From Liopterus haemorrhoidalis (Eukaryota > Arthropoda > Insecta > Coleoptera > Dytiscidae), in NCBI GenBank assembly GCA_963971575.1, contig OZ020611.1, positions 182,232,535-182,296,534 of the forward strand: a DNA stretch of 64,000 bases, in the 5' to 3' direction. Under the pieces are notes generated by a model. That model saw only the letters and a list, made by a program, of their open reading frames with translations, was not told where the DNA came from and did no database searches. Below are positions 1 through 12,000 of this stretch, piece after piece. The position numbers and the translations under genes are program-made. Positions within the stretch are counted from its first letter, which is position 1. Each line of letters opens with the position of its first letter.

Positions 1-1410
1 GATTTTTGTAAATCATACGAGTTTTTCATATTATTATAATTGACACATTTGACACTTTTACAACATTTGGCAACACCGCTCCCATTTGACATAAGAGCAA
101 TACTGCATTCTCACCTTTGAACGGACTATAGAGTGTGTATTGTATTTGTATGCAGCAATCAAAGGGACGACCAAGGAAAAAGAAAGAGAGTTTCGTTATT
201 ATTGTAAACCTTGCAATGTTGCATTATGTGTTTCTCCATGCTTCCATCTTTACCATACAGAATTAAATTATTAATTATTTTAATTTTTCTACGTATTATA
301 TTCTTATATATTACGTTTTTTCTTATTTTACTAATAAGTATCATTTTTACTTATCATTTGATTTTATTTATCATTTATTTGAATTAAATAAAAAACATGT
401 TTATTTATAAAAATAAAGTTGTTTTTTTAAACAATAATTTTTTTATGCATTTATTTGAAAAAATATCGGTCCTTAAGGAGTTAAGTTCTATTTCTTTTGT
501 ATTTTCAATTTTATGATTGAAAAACAAGAATAAGAAGGGAATTTGGTAAATAAAATTAAACCAAAATTATACCGGTAGATATTTGATGTTGGACTCGATT
601 TTAACTTGTTATTTGAACTGGAACCGAACCGGAACTGAACCGAAACCGAAACTGGAACGAAACACTTTTACTTGGAACGTAACCATAAACCGGAACTAAA
701 TAAATTTGGGTTCGACTCTCTGCTATAAACCAAATTTTATAAAAAGTTTATTAAAATGTTATCCCATCTAATGATTAGACGAAGTTCGCGCTACACCCCC
801 TGACGACGCCACTGGTTATATAATAGTATATTCTGTAACACTGTATATTCTGTTGGAATGAGATGCGAGTGGAACATACCGAGCGCGAGCCGCAGGCGAG
901 CGTGAGGAACCACGAGCAACGAATTTTCTCTTCCAATCGAGTCACAGACCCTACTTTCTCCACGACCACCAGAAAGAAAAAAAAAATAACAAATAATTAT
1001 TTTAACAAACATTTTATCTTAACAAATAATTTATATTACATAACAAATTAATCAATTAATTAAACTATTTTTTTAATTTATTATTTGTTTAATTTAATTT
1101 AATTTGCCGCACATCGGCCACTATTTTAGGTTAGGAAGTTATATTGCATTTATTTAATGTAAACGTTGCATATATCTTAATGTAACCCTACAAAAACAAA
1201 AGATAACAAGTATGGAATAGTTATTCCATAACAAGTGATGGAATGAAATACATGCAAAATGCATAAGAAGATAAGTGCTTTAGAATAACATTCCAACTCT
1301 TGTGTTGGAATATTAACTTTCTATAGTCAAAATTAGTTTTAGAATTGGTAAATTCTATAGTGGTCGTGGAGAAATAATTTTATATGTTATATGTATATCA
1401 TTTTTATGTA
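1..1410. other. AT-rich intergenic DNA without a recognisable gene
   Basis: No open frame here has a recognisable product or splice structure. Positions 611-665 hold iterated accggaac-type motifs like those seen near the ends of some DNA transposons. Around 795-815 is a GC-richer piece (cccctgacgacgccactg) that looks like a transposon terminus. Around 863-915 is a GC-richer piece (gccgcaggcgag) resembling segments near 51000 and 62915. I see nothing else I can name. Confidence 0.6.
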
Positions 1411-1662
1411 CAGTCATCGCTCGTTATCCACGAGTTACATACTGCCAAAATGTAGCTGATAAGAAAACCGCGGATAATAAGACTAGGTATAATAGGGATA
1501 TAGGAGGAATATGCTCAAAGTATAAAGGACCACATTGCACCGGTAATTGACTACTACTATTCATTGCTACGCTATTTAATTTATTTATTTTTTATATTTA
1601 ATTTCACAGCCGCTTATAAACAAAATTGTGCGGGGAAAATATGCGGATAACGAGGATTACTG
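1411..1662. mobile_element. Tigger/pogo-like MITE (252 bp)
   Basis: The ends are inverted: the left starts CAGTCATCGCTCGTTATCC and the right, reverse complemented, starts CAGTAATCCTCGTTATCCGC. TA dinucleotides flank both sides (1409-1410 and 1663-1664), the target duplication of the Tc1/mariner/pogo group. CAGT plus TA is typical of Tigger-like non-autonomous elements. It has no coding capacity. Confidence 0.75.
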
Positions 1663-1763
1663 TACAAAAAATCAAAATTTATATAAAAATAATTGTTATT
1701 ATATAGATATAAATTTTGTTATAAAGAATAAATTGTTGTATAGAATTCAATGTTTGTTGTATG

Positions 1764-2154
1764 AAGGTGGTTCTCAATCTTCTTTAGGTGACGCCAACTG
1801 AATACAAAATTTTAAAAAAATACAAAGCACCCTACCCTTATATCATGAGTTCAAAAAGAAATTACATAAGGGTTGACTATGAAAAATAAAAGTAATGTCA
1901 ACAGCAAGCTTTAGAATTAGTTAACTGTCATCACTGTTGTTGTTGTCATAAGTTTATATTGTTATATAAAGATTGCAGTAAACATTATTTTATTTTTCCA
2001 TAGCCAACCCTTATGTAATTTCTTCTTGAACTCATGATATAATTCAAGTTATTTTCTGGTTAGACACTATAATTTCCATAACTTCTCCGAACGGTTAAAG
2101 ACGAGGGAGGGGTTATTTATTTTAAAGTTCATGCCACCTGGTTGAGAGCCACTG
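1764..2154. mobile_element. hAT-like non-autonomous remnant interrupted by a MITE
   Basis: The right end, reverse complemented, reads CAGTGGCTCTCAACCAGG. The left end reads aaggtggttctcaatcttc, a decayed version of the same hAT-type terminus. The flanking 8-mers match only partly, so the target duplication is not secure. Another MITE (1840-2040) sits inside, which makes this element the older of the two. Confidence 0.5.
1840..2040. mobile_element. MITE with about 50-bp terminal inverted repeats, copy 1
   Basis: The left end atatcatgagttcaaaaag is mirrored by the right end cttgaactcatgatat. The inverted match continues for about 50 bp (…cataagggttg…/…caacccttatg…). A second copy with the same ends and interior lies near 26950-27160. 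Target duplication is probably TA or TATA. Non-coding. Confidence 0.75.
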
Positions 2155-2500
2155 TTATATAAAATAAAATTCGTTAAAACGCCTTTTTAAAAATAAAATG
2201 AACACATAATTCACATTTTGTTCAAAAATGAGATAAACTGTAATAATACAATGTAATATATAAATTGACTAAATAAAAGTTAAATGAAGTTATATTTTTA
2301 TTTAATACACTGTGGAAACCAGTTATAATGAGTATCACAGGACCAAATATTTCTGTTCCATTTTTAAAATAAATTTCGCCACTGCATATTTAAATCAATA
2401 CCGAAATATTGGGTTAAGATTCTCTTGGCATTTGACACTTGTCAAAAATGTTAAAATTCAACGTAGCAGCGCATGCGTGTGCTGTAAATATAGCCTCTCT

Positions 2501-2566
2501 ACAGAGCCGGCCTTAGCAAGTCTGGCGCACCGGGCGAGATTTTTTTGCCGCCCTCATTACCGCCCT
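2501..2566. repeat. GC-rich transposon-end fragment (cagagccggcc type)
   Basis: A GC-rich block starts cagagccggccttagc and runs into gccgccctcatt, in an otherwise AT-rich context. It resembles the termini of the hAT-like element at 20029-20384 and a piece at 11045. A related GC block lies near 3805-3845 (ccgccgcccttcctggcctgg). Probably the two ends of a hAT-like element that now encloses the 1-kb repeat and the minisatellite, but I could not define exact ends. Confidence 0.4.
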
Positions 2567-2569
2567 CAT

Positions 2570-3630
2570 AAAGTGTGAATTTTCACACATTTCAGGGTTT
2601 TGCAGGTATTTAGTAAGTGAATGATGATTATTTGGGATGCCAAAACAAATTTTATATTAAAATATTTTTTTTTGTTAACTTTAATTCGAACGCCTAATAC
2701 CATTATTTTGGTTTCTAAACATTTGTAGTATTTTTTTTTTTATATATATAACAAGGATCATGAAGAATTTTAAAAATTGCGACTATGGCTTCCATTGGTT
2801 GTTATAAGCGCTGCTCCTCTGATTTCGTGTACATTGAAACAGAATTAAATTATAATTTAAACAATATCCACTGGTTATTAAATTTATGCTTTTAAAAATT
2901 AAATGCAACATTTGCCAAAATATAACTAGAATTTTGGAAAAATAATTTAAACAATATAAAAATTCAAAAAAAAAAAAAAACAAAAAGTAATATTGTCTCT
3001 TCTTGCAGGGTTCGATCCCTTTCGGATCGAGTTAGTTGGGTGAAAATCCAGCGTCATAACCACTTGACCAGTATACACCTTCCAGTGTAGCGTGTTACAA
3101 AGCTATAACTTGTGTACATTATTAGCCAAAAAACACAAAAAATGCGTTTTTTTCCAAAAACACAATCTGATCAAAAATTCCTGTTGTACTATTCCGGTTC
3201 ACACAATGTACATTACTTAGAATTTTTTCAGATTTTTAGTTTAAACCATCTGGGCTACAGGGTGCGAGACAAAAAATTTTTTGCACAATTTTGGCAAAAA
3301 ACACTTCAAAATAATTTATTTTGCAAAAATAAAAATTTGATCATTAATCCACGTACCAAGGGCTTTCATTTGATACCCTACTCAGAATTATAAAAAATTT
3401 TTTTTTTTTCGATGAGCACATACTTGTTTATATTTTTATTGGGATATGTTTTTTAGATGTTTTAGTATTTTTCCTATGTGCGGGTGACAGAGTTGTATAA
3501 GCATGCCAAATTTCAACTCTCTAGGTTTAGCAGTTTGGCTACAATTTTTACTGAACAGACAGACAGACAGACAGATGACAAAATGACGGTATCAGGGTTT
3601 TTTGGTCATACCTACAAAACCCTAAAAAGA
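2570..3630 (+). repeat. About 1-kb TIR element family, copy A
   Basis: One end has the short palindrome gtgtgaattttcacac followed by agggttttgcaggtat. The other end has atacctacaaaaccct, its near inverse, after a (cagacaga)n stretch. The interior is collinear with the reverse complement of 60650-61680 (copy C), and part of it with 11855-12370 (copy B). A tRNA-like cassette lies in the middle, preceded by poly-A. No coding capacity. Probably a non-autonomous DNA transposon; its superfamily is not clear. Confidence 0.65.
3004..3070 (-). other. tRNA-like cassette inside repeat copy A
   Basis: On the minus strand the segment reads tggtcaagtggttatgacgc (A-box-like) and later ggatcgaaccctgc (B-box-like, GGTTCGA type with one change). 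Spacing and order are tRNA-like, but the acceptor stem and anticodon arm do not fold cleanly, so I do not call a functional tRNA. Confidence 0.45.
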
Positions 3631-3639
3631 TAATTAAGA

Positions 3640-3800
3640 ATGTCTTCACCTCCCAGATCCAAGAGAAGAGCAAAAAAAAAGGTCCTCACCTCCCAAATCC
3701 AAGTGAGGAGCAAAACAAAAAAAAAAGTCCTCACTTTCTAAATCCAAGTGAGGAGCAAAACAAAAAAAAAAAGTCCTCACTTTTAAAATACAAGTGATGA
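3640..3800. repeat. 39-bp minisatellite, locus 1
   Basis: Four imperfect units of the type cctcacctcccaaatccaag followed by tgaggagcaaaa and an A-run. The same unit occurs at 20105-20290, 44865-45020 and 46650-46805 (inverted), and 61690-61790 (inverted). Confidence 0.8.
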
Positions 3801-3839
3801 CCTGACCGTCCGCCGCCCTTCCTGGCCTGGCACCCCAGG

Positions 3840-5004
3840 GCGGTCGCGGATTACCCGCGGATATCCGCTATTTTTCTGCGGATGCGGATAAATTATCATT
3901 TAAATCGTGCGGATGCGGATTTTATATCATATCCGCTTATCCGCAATATCCGCGTGAATGTAAAATCTTCGGTTGGACGCCTCTTCTTACGGAAGACGCG
4001 TTTAGAACCCCAAAAATATATCGTTGGCATTTGTATTGGGCTTATGGCAAGAGAAAATAATGATACATTACGGCACTTTTCACTTTTTAATAAAAGTCGT
4101 AGATACAACAATTTTTTTGGATTTATTGTCAGTTTATTAATTAAAAAATAATTATGTAAAGTCTGTTCTTTTGGTTTAGGCGGAACTAGATTTTCAATTC
4201 TAGTTACTTTTACCGATTGATTGAAGCTCTAGATCATTTTGTTCAGGAAAAAGCAACTTCAATATATAAAAAAATGGCTAATGACAACTTACAAAAATGA
4301 AAATTGCGGTTAGTTCCGCCTAATCGTTTGGAATAGATTTTACTGTATCGCCTTATTTTGCATTTTTGGAAATATTAGTCAAAATTAACCATGACAATTG
4401 CCACATTTAAAAACATATGAAGCTATATCAAATTAAAAAAAAAAATAAAAATATCTTGAAATCGTCATATAACTTTCATCTTTTAATAATAGGATGAATT
4501 TAAGAATTTAATTTTATTATTAAAAACTCATTTTTATAAATTTGTTGGTCTTATAGGACTTTCCTTGTTATTTATTGGTCATAAATGTGATAAATTAATC
4601 TGTTTAATTATTTCTAAATATCGCTGCACTAAAACAATAGTGAGATATCCTAAAAAACTAAGTTTTTGAGATATTACTGTTTAAAGTTTTACTTTTTATA
4701 TAAACTTGGTTTAAGAGTCGAATAATTGTAATTTCCATCTTTATTTTTTAATTTATATAATTTCAGTACAATGTTAGATAGAAAACATATTTCTAGACCC
4801 AGTAATATGTAATGTGATAAAAATTTCAGTAGTTTTAAAGCAGCGATATTCCAATAGGCGAAAAAGGTTAGTTATTTCCAAACAGACAGCAAATCCTGTG
4901 CGGATAGTGCGGATATTTTTGCGGATGCGGATCGGATGCGGATCCTGTTTATGCGAATGCGGATCGGATGCGAATACAGAAAAACGTATCCGCGCAGGGC
5001 TCTA
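3840..5004. mobile_element. hAT-like non-autonomous element, TAGAGCCCTGC family, copy 1
   Basis: The right end is gcgcagggctcta. Both subterminal regions consist of iterated gcggatgcggat / atccgcatccgc motifs. The same ends and subterminal arrays define the complete copy at 41849-42965. The left terminus here is eroded against a GC-rich neighbour. An internal MITE (4156-4343) has inserted. No transposase frame is left. Confidence 0.65.
4156..4343. mobile_element. MITE of the TAGGCGGAACTAG family, copy 1 (188 bp)
   Basis: Left end gtaaagtctgttc…taggcggaactag and right end ctagttccgcctaa…ttggaatagattttac are inverted copies. Related ends lie at 12545-12600 (one end only), 21846-22237 (complete) and 26005-26060 (one end). 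Confidence 0.7.
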
Positions 5005-5695
5005 AATTAATTTAGTTATAACTTTAGAATTTATAACTTTACCGGACTTTTATTATTTAATATACTACAAAAGACCTAGAACGCTGTTATTTTCTACCCA
5101 AACCATGTAATTAAGGTCGTACCGACCAATTTAGAATATTTTGTTATTTTTGCCACCCCCCCCCCCAACTGAAATTCTGGCTACGCCCCTGTCTTACATA
5201 ATACACCCGACATTCAGTTATATAAATGTAAACTACAGTAAATCAAAAACCGCAATAATCAAAACCACAATAAATGAGATATCCCTGTAGCATTATTATT
5301 ATTACTTCTAGCTGTGGTAGTTTAGTTCAGTATATTCTAACAAAATAATCTTAAATTATAACTGGAAAGTAAAAGTTAACTCAAACCCTAAATTTTATTA
5401 CCTGACACCTTTATTCGATATCCAAAACGGATATTCTACGTCTATTCTTTGAGTAAATATTACAAATTAAACAAAAAAATACCCACATTATCGCATTTTG
5501 AAAAGTAAATAACTCTTACTCAGAGTATTGTAATATCCGCTCGTGCCCAATACGTTAAATTTATCTATACCTTAAATTAAATAATTTGTGAATTTTAAAT
5601 CAGTTATTAAGATTATTTCAGTTAGCTAACATTTAGTGCTTTCGCTCGCTAACAAATTTCATTGAAAAAAAAGTTATTCTACAAATAACAACAAG
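5005..5695. other. Region upstream of the membrane-protein gene
   Basis: AT-rich sequence with no gene. A C-run followed by a GC-richer piece at 5155-5195 (ggctacgcccctg) looks like another transposon terminus. The 5' untranslated region and promoter of the gene starting at 5696 should lie in the last few hundred bases. Confidence 0.5.
5618..5623 (+). promoter_or_regulatory. Possible arthropod initiator (TCAGTT)
   Basis: TCAGTT fits the arthropod initiator consensus TCA(G/T)T(T/C) and would give a 5' UTR of about 75 nt. A second TCAGTT lies about 18 bases upstream. The motif is short and common, so this is only a suggestion. Confidence 0.25.
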
Positions 5696-6092
5696 ATGGT
5701 TAAACTCAAAATATTCTTGTTATTTTTAACGTACGTAACTGGATCAAAATTTAATTCTGGTGACAATCTCGTTTTAAAAATAAATAATTGTAAAAATGAA
5801 AATATACACTGTTCTTTATCTTGTAATATTTCACTGCATTATCTCAGTAATGAATTATCTAATAAGTATGGTAATAATATAACTATTTTTGAAAACAGTG
5901 TAGCTTTGAATGTTAACGATGTTAAAAATCAAAATTTCAATAAAACTCGAGTAATATTATTTTCGAATAACAAGGCCAGTTACCGAATAATTGTTCCAGA
6001 TGATTTTGATAAAAATTTGTTTGTGTTTCAAAATTTTGAAGAAATCTTAGAGATGCAGTGCAATTTTTTGATCTACAATTTAAATCTAACAG
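5696..6092 (+). CDS. Exon 1: signal peptide and N-glycosylated N-terminal region
   Basis: The start ATG has a good context (A at -3, G at +4) and is the first Met of an open frame beginning with a hydrophobic signal peptide. About 132 codons follow, with sequons NIS, NIT, NKT and NLT and three cysteines close together (CKNENIHCSLSC). The exon ends in aacag|gtaaga with one base of the next codon (phase 1). That base joins exon 2 to give Asp. Reading past the donor gives an extension and a stop at 6179-6181, which I take as intron read-through. Confidence 0.75.
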
Positions 6093-9000
6093 GTAAGAAT
6101 ATATTTTTGTTTTATATGGCCTCAAAAACATTTACGGTTGAGTTAAAACTTTTTGATTCTTCCATTTATACAGGTGTTTAAAGATAGCTTGGTACCATTG
6201 ATAATTCTATTATTAGCAGAGCTACCATACGATAAAATTAAAAAACTATGTAAGGTAGTAGTATTTTTTTACACGAATAATGATGGTGAAAACCTAAATT
6301 ATATTTCCGAAATATTAACAAAATAAAACAGGCGTTTTTCTTTTACCTGAATACTTAGCTAACCTAAGTTAATCTAAATTGTAAAAGAGTTCAATTTATA
6401 AGACTACAAAAGATTTTTCCTCCCCGCTTACCCTTGCTAAGGCATTTGTTGAACTTAAGCAGTTTTACTTGTAAAAGGAAAGCGCCTAATATTTTTACCG
6501 ACCGCCAACATATATAAGGGAGGTATTGTGATCATACCGATTTTGACGTTTCGAGATTTCGATGGATCTCGACGAATTGAGGTCCCTACATAACGTTTTG
6601 ACTATTTTTAGCATGATGTCTGTCGGTCTGTCTGTCCGTCCGTCTGTCTGTCCGTCTATCTATCCGTCTGTCTGTCCGTCTGTCTGTCCGTCTGTCTGTG
6701 TACACGTGCAGAGCAAATTCGGCTGAAAGGATTTTTATGAAACTTCATATTTAAGCTTCTGCCATCAATGGCACGAGTTGATCAACTTTTGGTAAAAATC
6801 GATTTACTAAAAATGGGAGTTTACTCGTGTCGATTTTAAGATTTTTGCGAATACTTCACAACAGAAAAATATCTCGAAAAAATTGATTAAACAAAAGTTT
6901 CTATGAAAGCAATAACTAATAACTTTTATTTGAGACGTTTTTTGCTAAAACGAAAAATTTCGAATAATGTCTGTAAAATTATTCGAAATTTTTTCAGTCT
7001 CAATTTTTTCATATTTATATGTAACGTTTCCATGGTAATGTTGTCATGATAAATAATATCTCTGTTAGAAAATATTGGGCCAAGTTATTTCTACTCTGCT
7101 GCTAGAATGTAATTTATATAAGTACTTTATGATGGCGGTCGGTCCTGTGGTGGCCACAGCTGATTTTTCTTAAATGGAACACCTGGGTATTTTACGATAT
7201 TCTGAAATACTAATTTATTTTAAACAAAAAGTCTGTATTCAGTACTCTCAGAGCTGTACCAAATACGCGGTAAAAGAGTTTCAAATACCAAATACCGATT
7301 AAAGTATTTGAAATACTATTAGTCATTACTGACAAAACATGTTTGAAATATCAAATACTTTTTAAAAGTATTTTAAATACTTTAAATGTATTTGAAATAC
7401 TAGAAGTATTTGAAACACTAGGGAATATTTGAAATATGTAGGGGAGACTGGGGTAATGGCAGCCACCTAAGGAATATTTGTCTGTACTAGTCTAAACTAC
7501 ATGTTATTTCATTTTAATTCCATAGAACTAATTAACATTATATTATACTTTATAGTTACGTTTTAAAAACCTTTTTATCTCTTAGATTTTTTTGTAAAAA
7601 AATGTTTGAACATAACTCTGCATTTGACTGGCATTCCCCCTATATTGGGGTAATGACAATCAGTATTTAAACCCATTTAAAATTATAGTAAAACCAAAGA
7701 TAAGGTAGAAAATAACTAAAAACCTTTATTTTACAAATTTATTATTAAATTATTTATAGTAAGGGTTATTACATTAACCCTTACTATTAATCCTTACATT
7801 AACAAATTAAATCAATTTCAAAAAAGAGATTTAGTTAAAAAAAATAAGTTTGTTAGCCTAAAATATTGGTCTACATCTTATTGCAGGAGTCAAATTTATA
7901 TCTTTCAGCACTATCCCACCCGGAACATGCTTGATGAGCCCATATTCTACAAATTGTGCATCGAAACCAAAGTTCTCCATCTATTCCAAATTCCTCACAA
8001 TAAAAACAAATCTCTTCGTTTCTTTGAAATTCTTCATCCTCAGATTCATCTTGACACAGTATTTTTTCATCGTTCGAGTCTTCAGAGTCAGTGTTGAAGA
8101 CTGTCCTGCATGGTAATTTCTTAGCATTTGTTTTATTTTAATTTTTCGAGGTTTAATGTTGGTGTCTACACATTTATTTTGCCTCTTCAACTTAACTTTT
8201 TGTTTTTTATCTTTTTCTCTTCAAACTTTTCCTTCATTGGAGTCGATGTGAGGATCTCTGAGTGTTGCTTAGGTCTCGATCTTCGAGAAGTCAAATTATG
8301 TGGCCAATTACTGCACCCTGGTAAAGGAGAAATTTCTTCGATTGGAACTGATATGTTTTTGACTATTGAGTTATACTGTTTGTCGGTATTTTTTAAAGTA
8401 GGCATAGGCGAGTCGGTGATTTGATCTTTCGGGTTTGGTTGGCCAACATCCGCCAATGAGTTATTTGATGTGTTCATAGGATTGTCGATGACAACTGGCA
8501 AATCGTCTTTTCTCTGAAAAATTGTCTCCACCAAAAAGTCTTCATCAGAGAATATACTTGGATTAAAAGGGTGAATTCCAGTACTCAAAAAACCACTGGT
8601 GGCTTTCGAAATAGTAGCAACTATTAGTAAGCTTTGTTGAAAAGCTCAGCTACATCGTAGGGCGTAATTTTTACAATGTTCCTAGATTTTAAAAATAAAT
8701 CACATTCTCTGCGGTAAGCAGCCTTCAATGAAGAATAAAATGTCACATCTAAAGGCTGAAGCCTATGTGAGGTGTGTGGTGGAAGGGACACCATCACAAT
8801 GCCATTCTCTTTACAGAAATTATATGCTTCCAAAGTGCAGTGAGAAGTGTGATTATCAAGAATCAACAGAATTTTGTTCTCTTCACTTGCATGAGTAAAA
8901 TTAGCAAAATGTTTTATCCAAACCATAAATAGCTCTTCTGTTATCCACCCTGATTTGGAGCAATTGTAGATGGAACCAGGTGGACCATTTTTTTCCAACA

Positions 9001-12000
9001 AAGGTGTCATGCGCTGCCGAGGGAAGATGGACATAGGGGGTAAATACTGTCCCCCAGAACTAATTGCACAAACAACAGTTATGTTTTTACCCCTTTCCCA
9101 GCTAGTGATTGTCCCTACTCGTTTTTGGCCCTTTTCAGCAACTATTAATCCCGGATCCTGCACTGTCGTAACTCCGGTTTCATCTACGTTCCAAATATTT
9201 GTGTCCTTAAATTTATGCTTCTCTATTGCATTTTCTAAATTTGTAAAAAATCTGTTCACTTCATCTTTGTTAAAACCGACTGCTCTACCAATGCTGGTGG
9301 CCTCTGGTTTTCTCGTTATTTCTCGTAAAGAAACGTTATGTCTTTGTAGAAATCCGTAGAGCAAATCTACTCCAGCCATTTTATTATCGTGATTGAACCT
9401 ATGTTTTAATTGGTTCCTTGTGGCGTACTCATACGCAGTTCGTCTTAACTGAACAGGGGTCATGCCATAAAAAATCTTCGACAGTGTTTTTACATGATCA
9501 GCTAATGCTTTTTCATGTTCAGGGGGAAAATCACAGTTTCTCCCTAGTTTAGGATCACCAACTTTTCCACTTTTTAGTCTCCCTTGCAAAGTACTAAATG
9601 GTATGGCATACTGATTTGAAGCCTTTCTGATGGACATTCCGTCATCAACGGCTTTTTTAGCCTGTTCAAGCTGTTTAGCAGTCCATTTAGCCTTTTCCGT
9701 CGTTCTTACCCGATTTCTAGGCATCTGAAACAAGCAAATAAAATTTTCTGTACAGTTGGGGTAATACCGGTCATTGAGGAAACTGACTGTCATTATCCCA
9801 AACCGACTGAACGCCATTACCCCAAGAGCATGCCATATTTTTTAACCTAAAAACAAAATAATTACCTCTGCTACATTTAAAATAAATGTGCGATTAAACA
9901 TTACACACATCATGGTACAAGTTATGGTAAAAAACATTTCATAAGCAAGTGAAATTCGTAAACTTACCGTGGTGAAAAGAAATTCATTTCTTAGAAGAAA
10001 AGATGTTTAGTACAATTTGTTAGCACAACAGCAAGACATACAATACCAAGATGACAATTCAGTCACCAGTGGTTCCCCAAACGGTCACGAAGTAACAGCA
10101 TGTGCTGGACTGTTTGTACTTCAAATGAGATGCGAGATACTGTGGTGACCGTCATTACCAAGTGGCCGGCATTACCCCAGTCTCCCCTACTAGGGAAAAC
10201 TTTGAAATATTAGTGAAATATTCGAAATACTAAAACTTATATTGACTGATAAACGAATGAATCTATAAGAAAGAAATTTGAAGAACATATTAATGTGTTG
10301 ATTAAACATGGATTTATAATTTTATTTCATTTCAATTTTGAAATATTATTTTTTCAACTGAATGAATTGTGATTATTATTTTCTTTTTTATAAGAAAAAA
10401 AGTTTGTGTTATTCCGTTTTCTTCTTTATAATGTTACAATTCTTCAAACTGTTATTTATTATTTTTGTAAGAGAAATCTTCATATTATTTATTAAGGTAT
10501 TTCTTCTCTATAATTGTGATTATATGAACTGTATGTGATCAGAAGCGGACTAAAGTATTTCCGCGCCCCGGGCAGACTATTTATATGGCGCCCTCAGATG
10601 TGCATAATTACGCAAAAATTAAGATGAAGTTACTATCCAGCTGAACCCAAATTTTTAGGGGCGTTGAAAATTAAGTTGCTCATTGCTGTCAAAAATATTT
10701 GTTGAGCAAAAAATAAGTCTTCAAACAAAATTTTCAGCACTCTTTGTATCTGACGCCCCAGGCAACTGACTGTCTTGACACCCCCTTAATCCGGCCCTGT
10801 ATCTTATTAATTATTTTCAGTGGCGGACTGGCCCGCCGGGATACCGGGCAATTTCCCGGTAGGCCGGTCCCAATAGGGCCGATTCTTGAACCAATGGGGC
10901 CGGTCCTTAGACCAATGAGGCTGGGTCTCGACCCCATGGGCCGATTTATTTTAATTTTCCAGAGCCGGAGAAATTTGCCAGTCCGCTACTGAGTATATTT
11001 GTAATTTCTTAATCGTTTACCTCAAATCATCGAATGAGTAGAATGAATAGAATCAGAGCCGCAGTAACGGGGGTGGGGGGCGGAGGGGACGACCAACAAA
11101 ACGCGTAGTCTGATTAAACCGAAACCAGAATTGGCACAATAAAAAGCAACCAAGGATCAACTATATTCTTCAACATTAGTTTAATTAAATGACCAGATAT
11201 GCACTAGTGTTTCTTGGGTTGCATACTCCGCTCTTGGACCACAGTATATACAGCCTTGGACAAATGTATGGAGCACCCATGCAGTTAAAATATAATATAT
11301 AAATTGATTTACAATGTAACTTGTATATATTAGACAAAATGTTTTTGAAATATCATTGACACATTCTAAAAGACGTACGTCTAACCAGTTAACCCAAAAT
11401 CGATCCATCCTGCGAAGATCGTCGAAACTCAGTATTTAAATTTTTTGAATTATGTAAGTTAAATATTAGAATATCGTATAATCTTTCCGTGGAATATAAC
11501 ATATATCGCAAAAAACTGTACGTTTTGCTACCAAAATCATAGTTTTGTGAGAAACAATTTTTTTCATGGAAAGATACACGATATTTTAATGTTTTACATA
11601 ATTAAAAAAATTTAAATATTGAGTTACGATGATCTTCGTAGGATGGGTCGAAATGTAAACAGAGTTATGATAAATCTTTAAACAAATAAGTACAGGCTCA
11701 GGTCTATTACGTTTTGTTTACATAAAAATAAACAACTAGGGCTTGGATCATTATTACACATGCGTTTGAAGTGAACGCTGTCTTTTTCATGTTCTATTGA
11801 GTTCAAGTGAATATTTTAAATCTTATTATGGCTAAAAAATTGATGTGAAGTGTGAATATTCACACATTTCAGGGTTTCGCAGGTATATAATAAGTGAAGG
11901 CGGTATGCTGAGTGTGTAGGACAAATTTTACTTTGTAGTAATCACGGCAAAATGAACGATATTTTTAAAATAATTTATCGTCTGTTAATCATATAATAAG

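Noticed and set aside
6093..6181. Extension of exon 1 to the stop at 6179-6181 as a short secreted protein
   Set aside because: A consensus donor (gtaaga) in phase with exon 2 lies at 6093; the remaining exons then give a complete membrane protein. A short alternative isoform cannot be fully excluded.
8970..9359. Plus-strand frame of 129 codons inside the Tigger element
   Set aside because: Antisense shadow of the transposase DDE domain on the minus strand.
9725..9817. Upstream extension of the Tigger transposase (MAFSRFGIMTV…)
   Set aside because: It is read from subterminal repeat sequence and crosses a clear 3' splice site; the ATG at 9722-9724 begins the conserved helix-turn-helix region.
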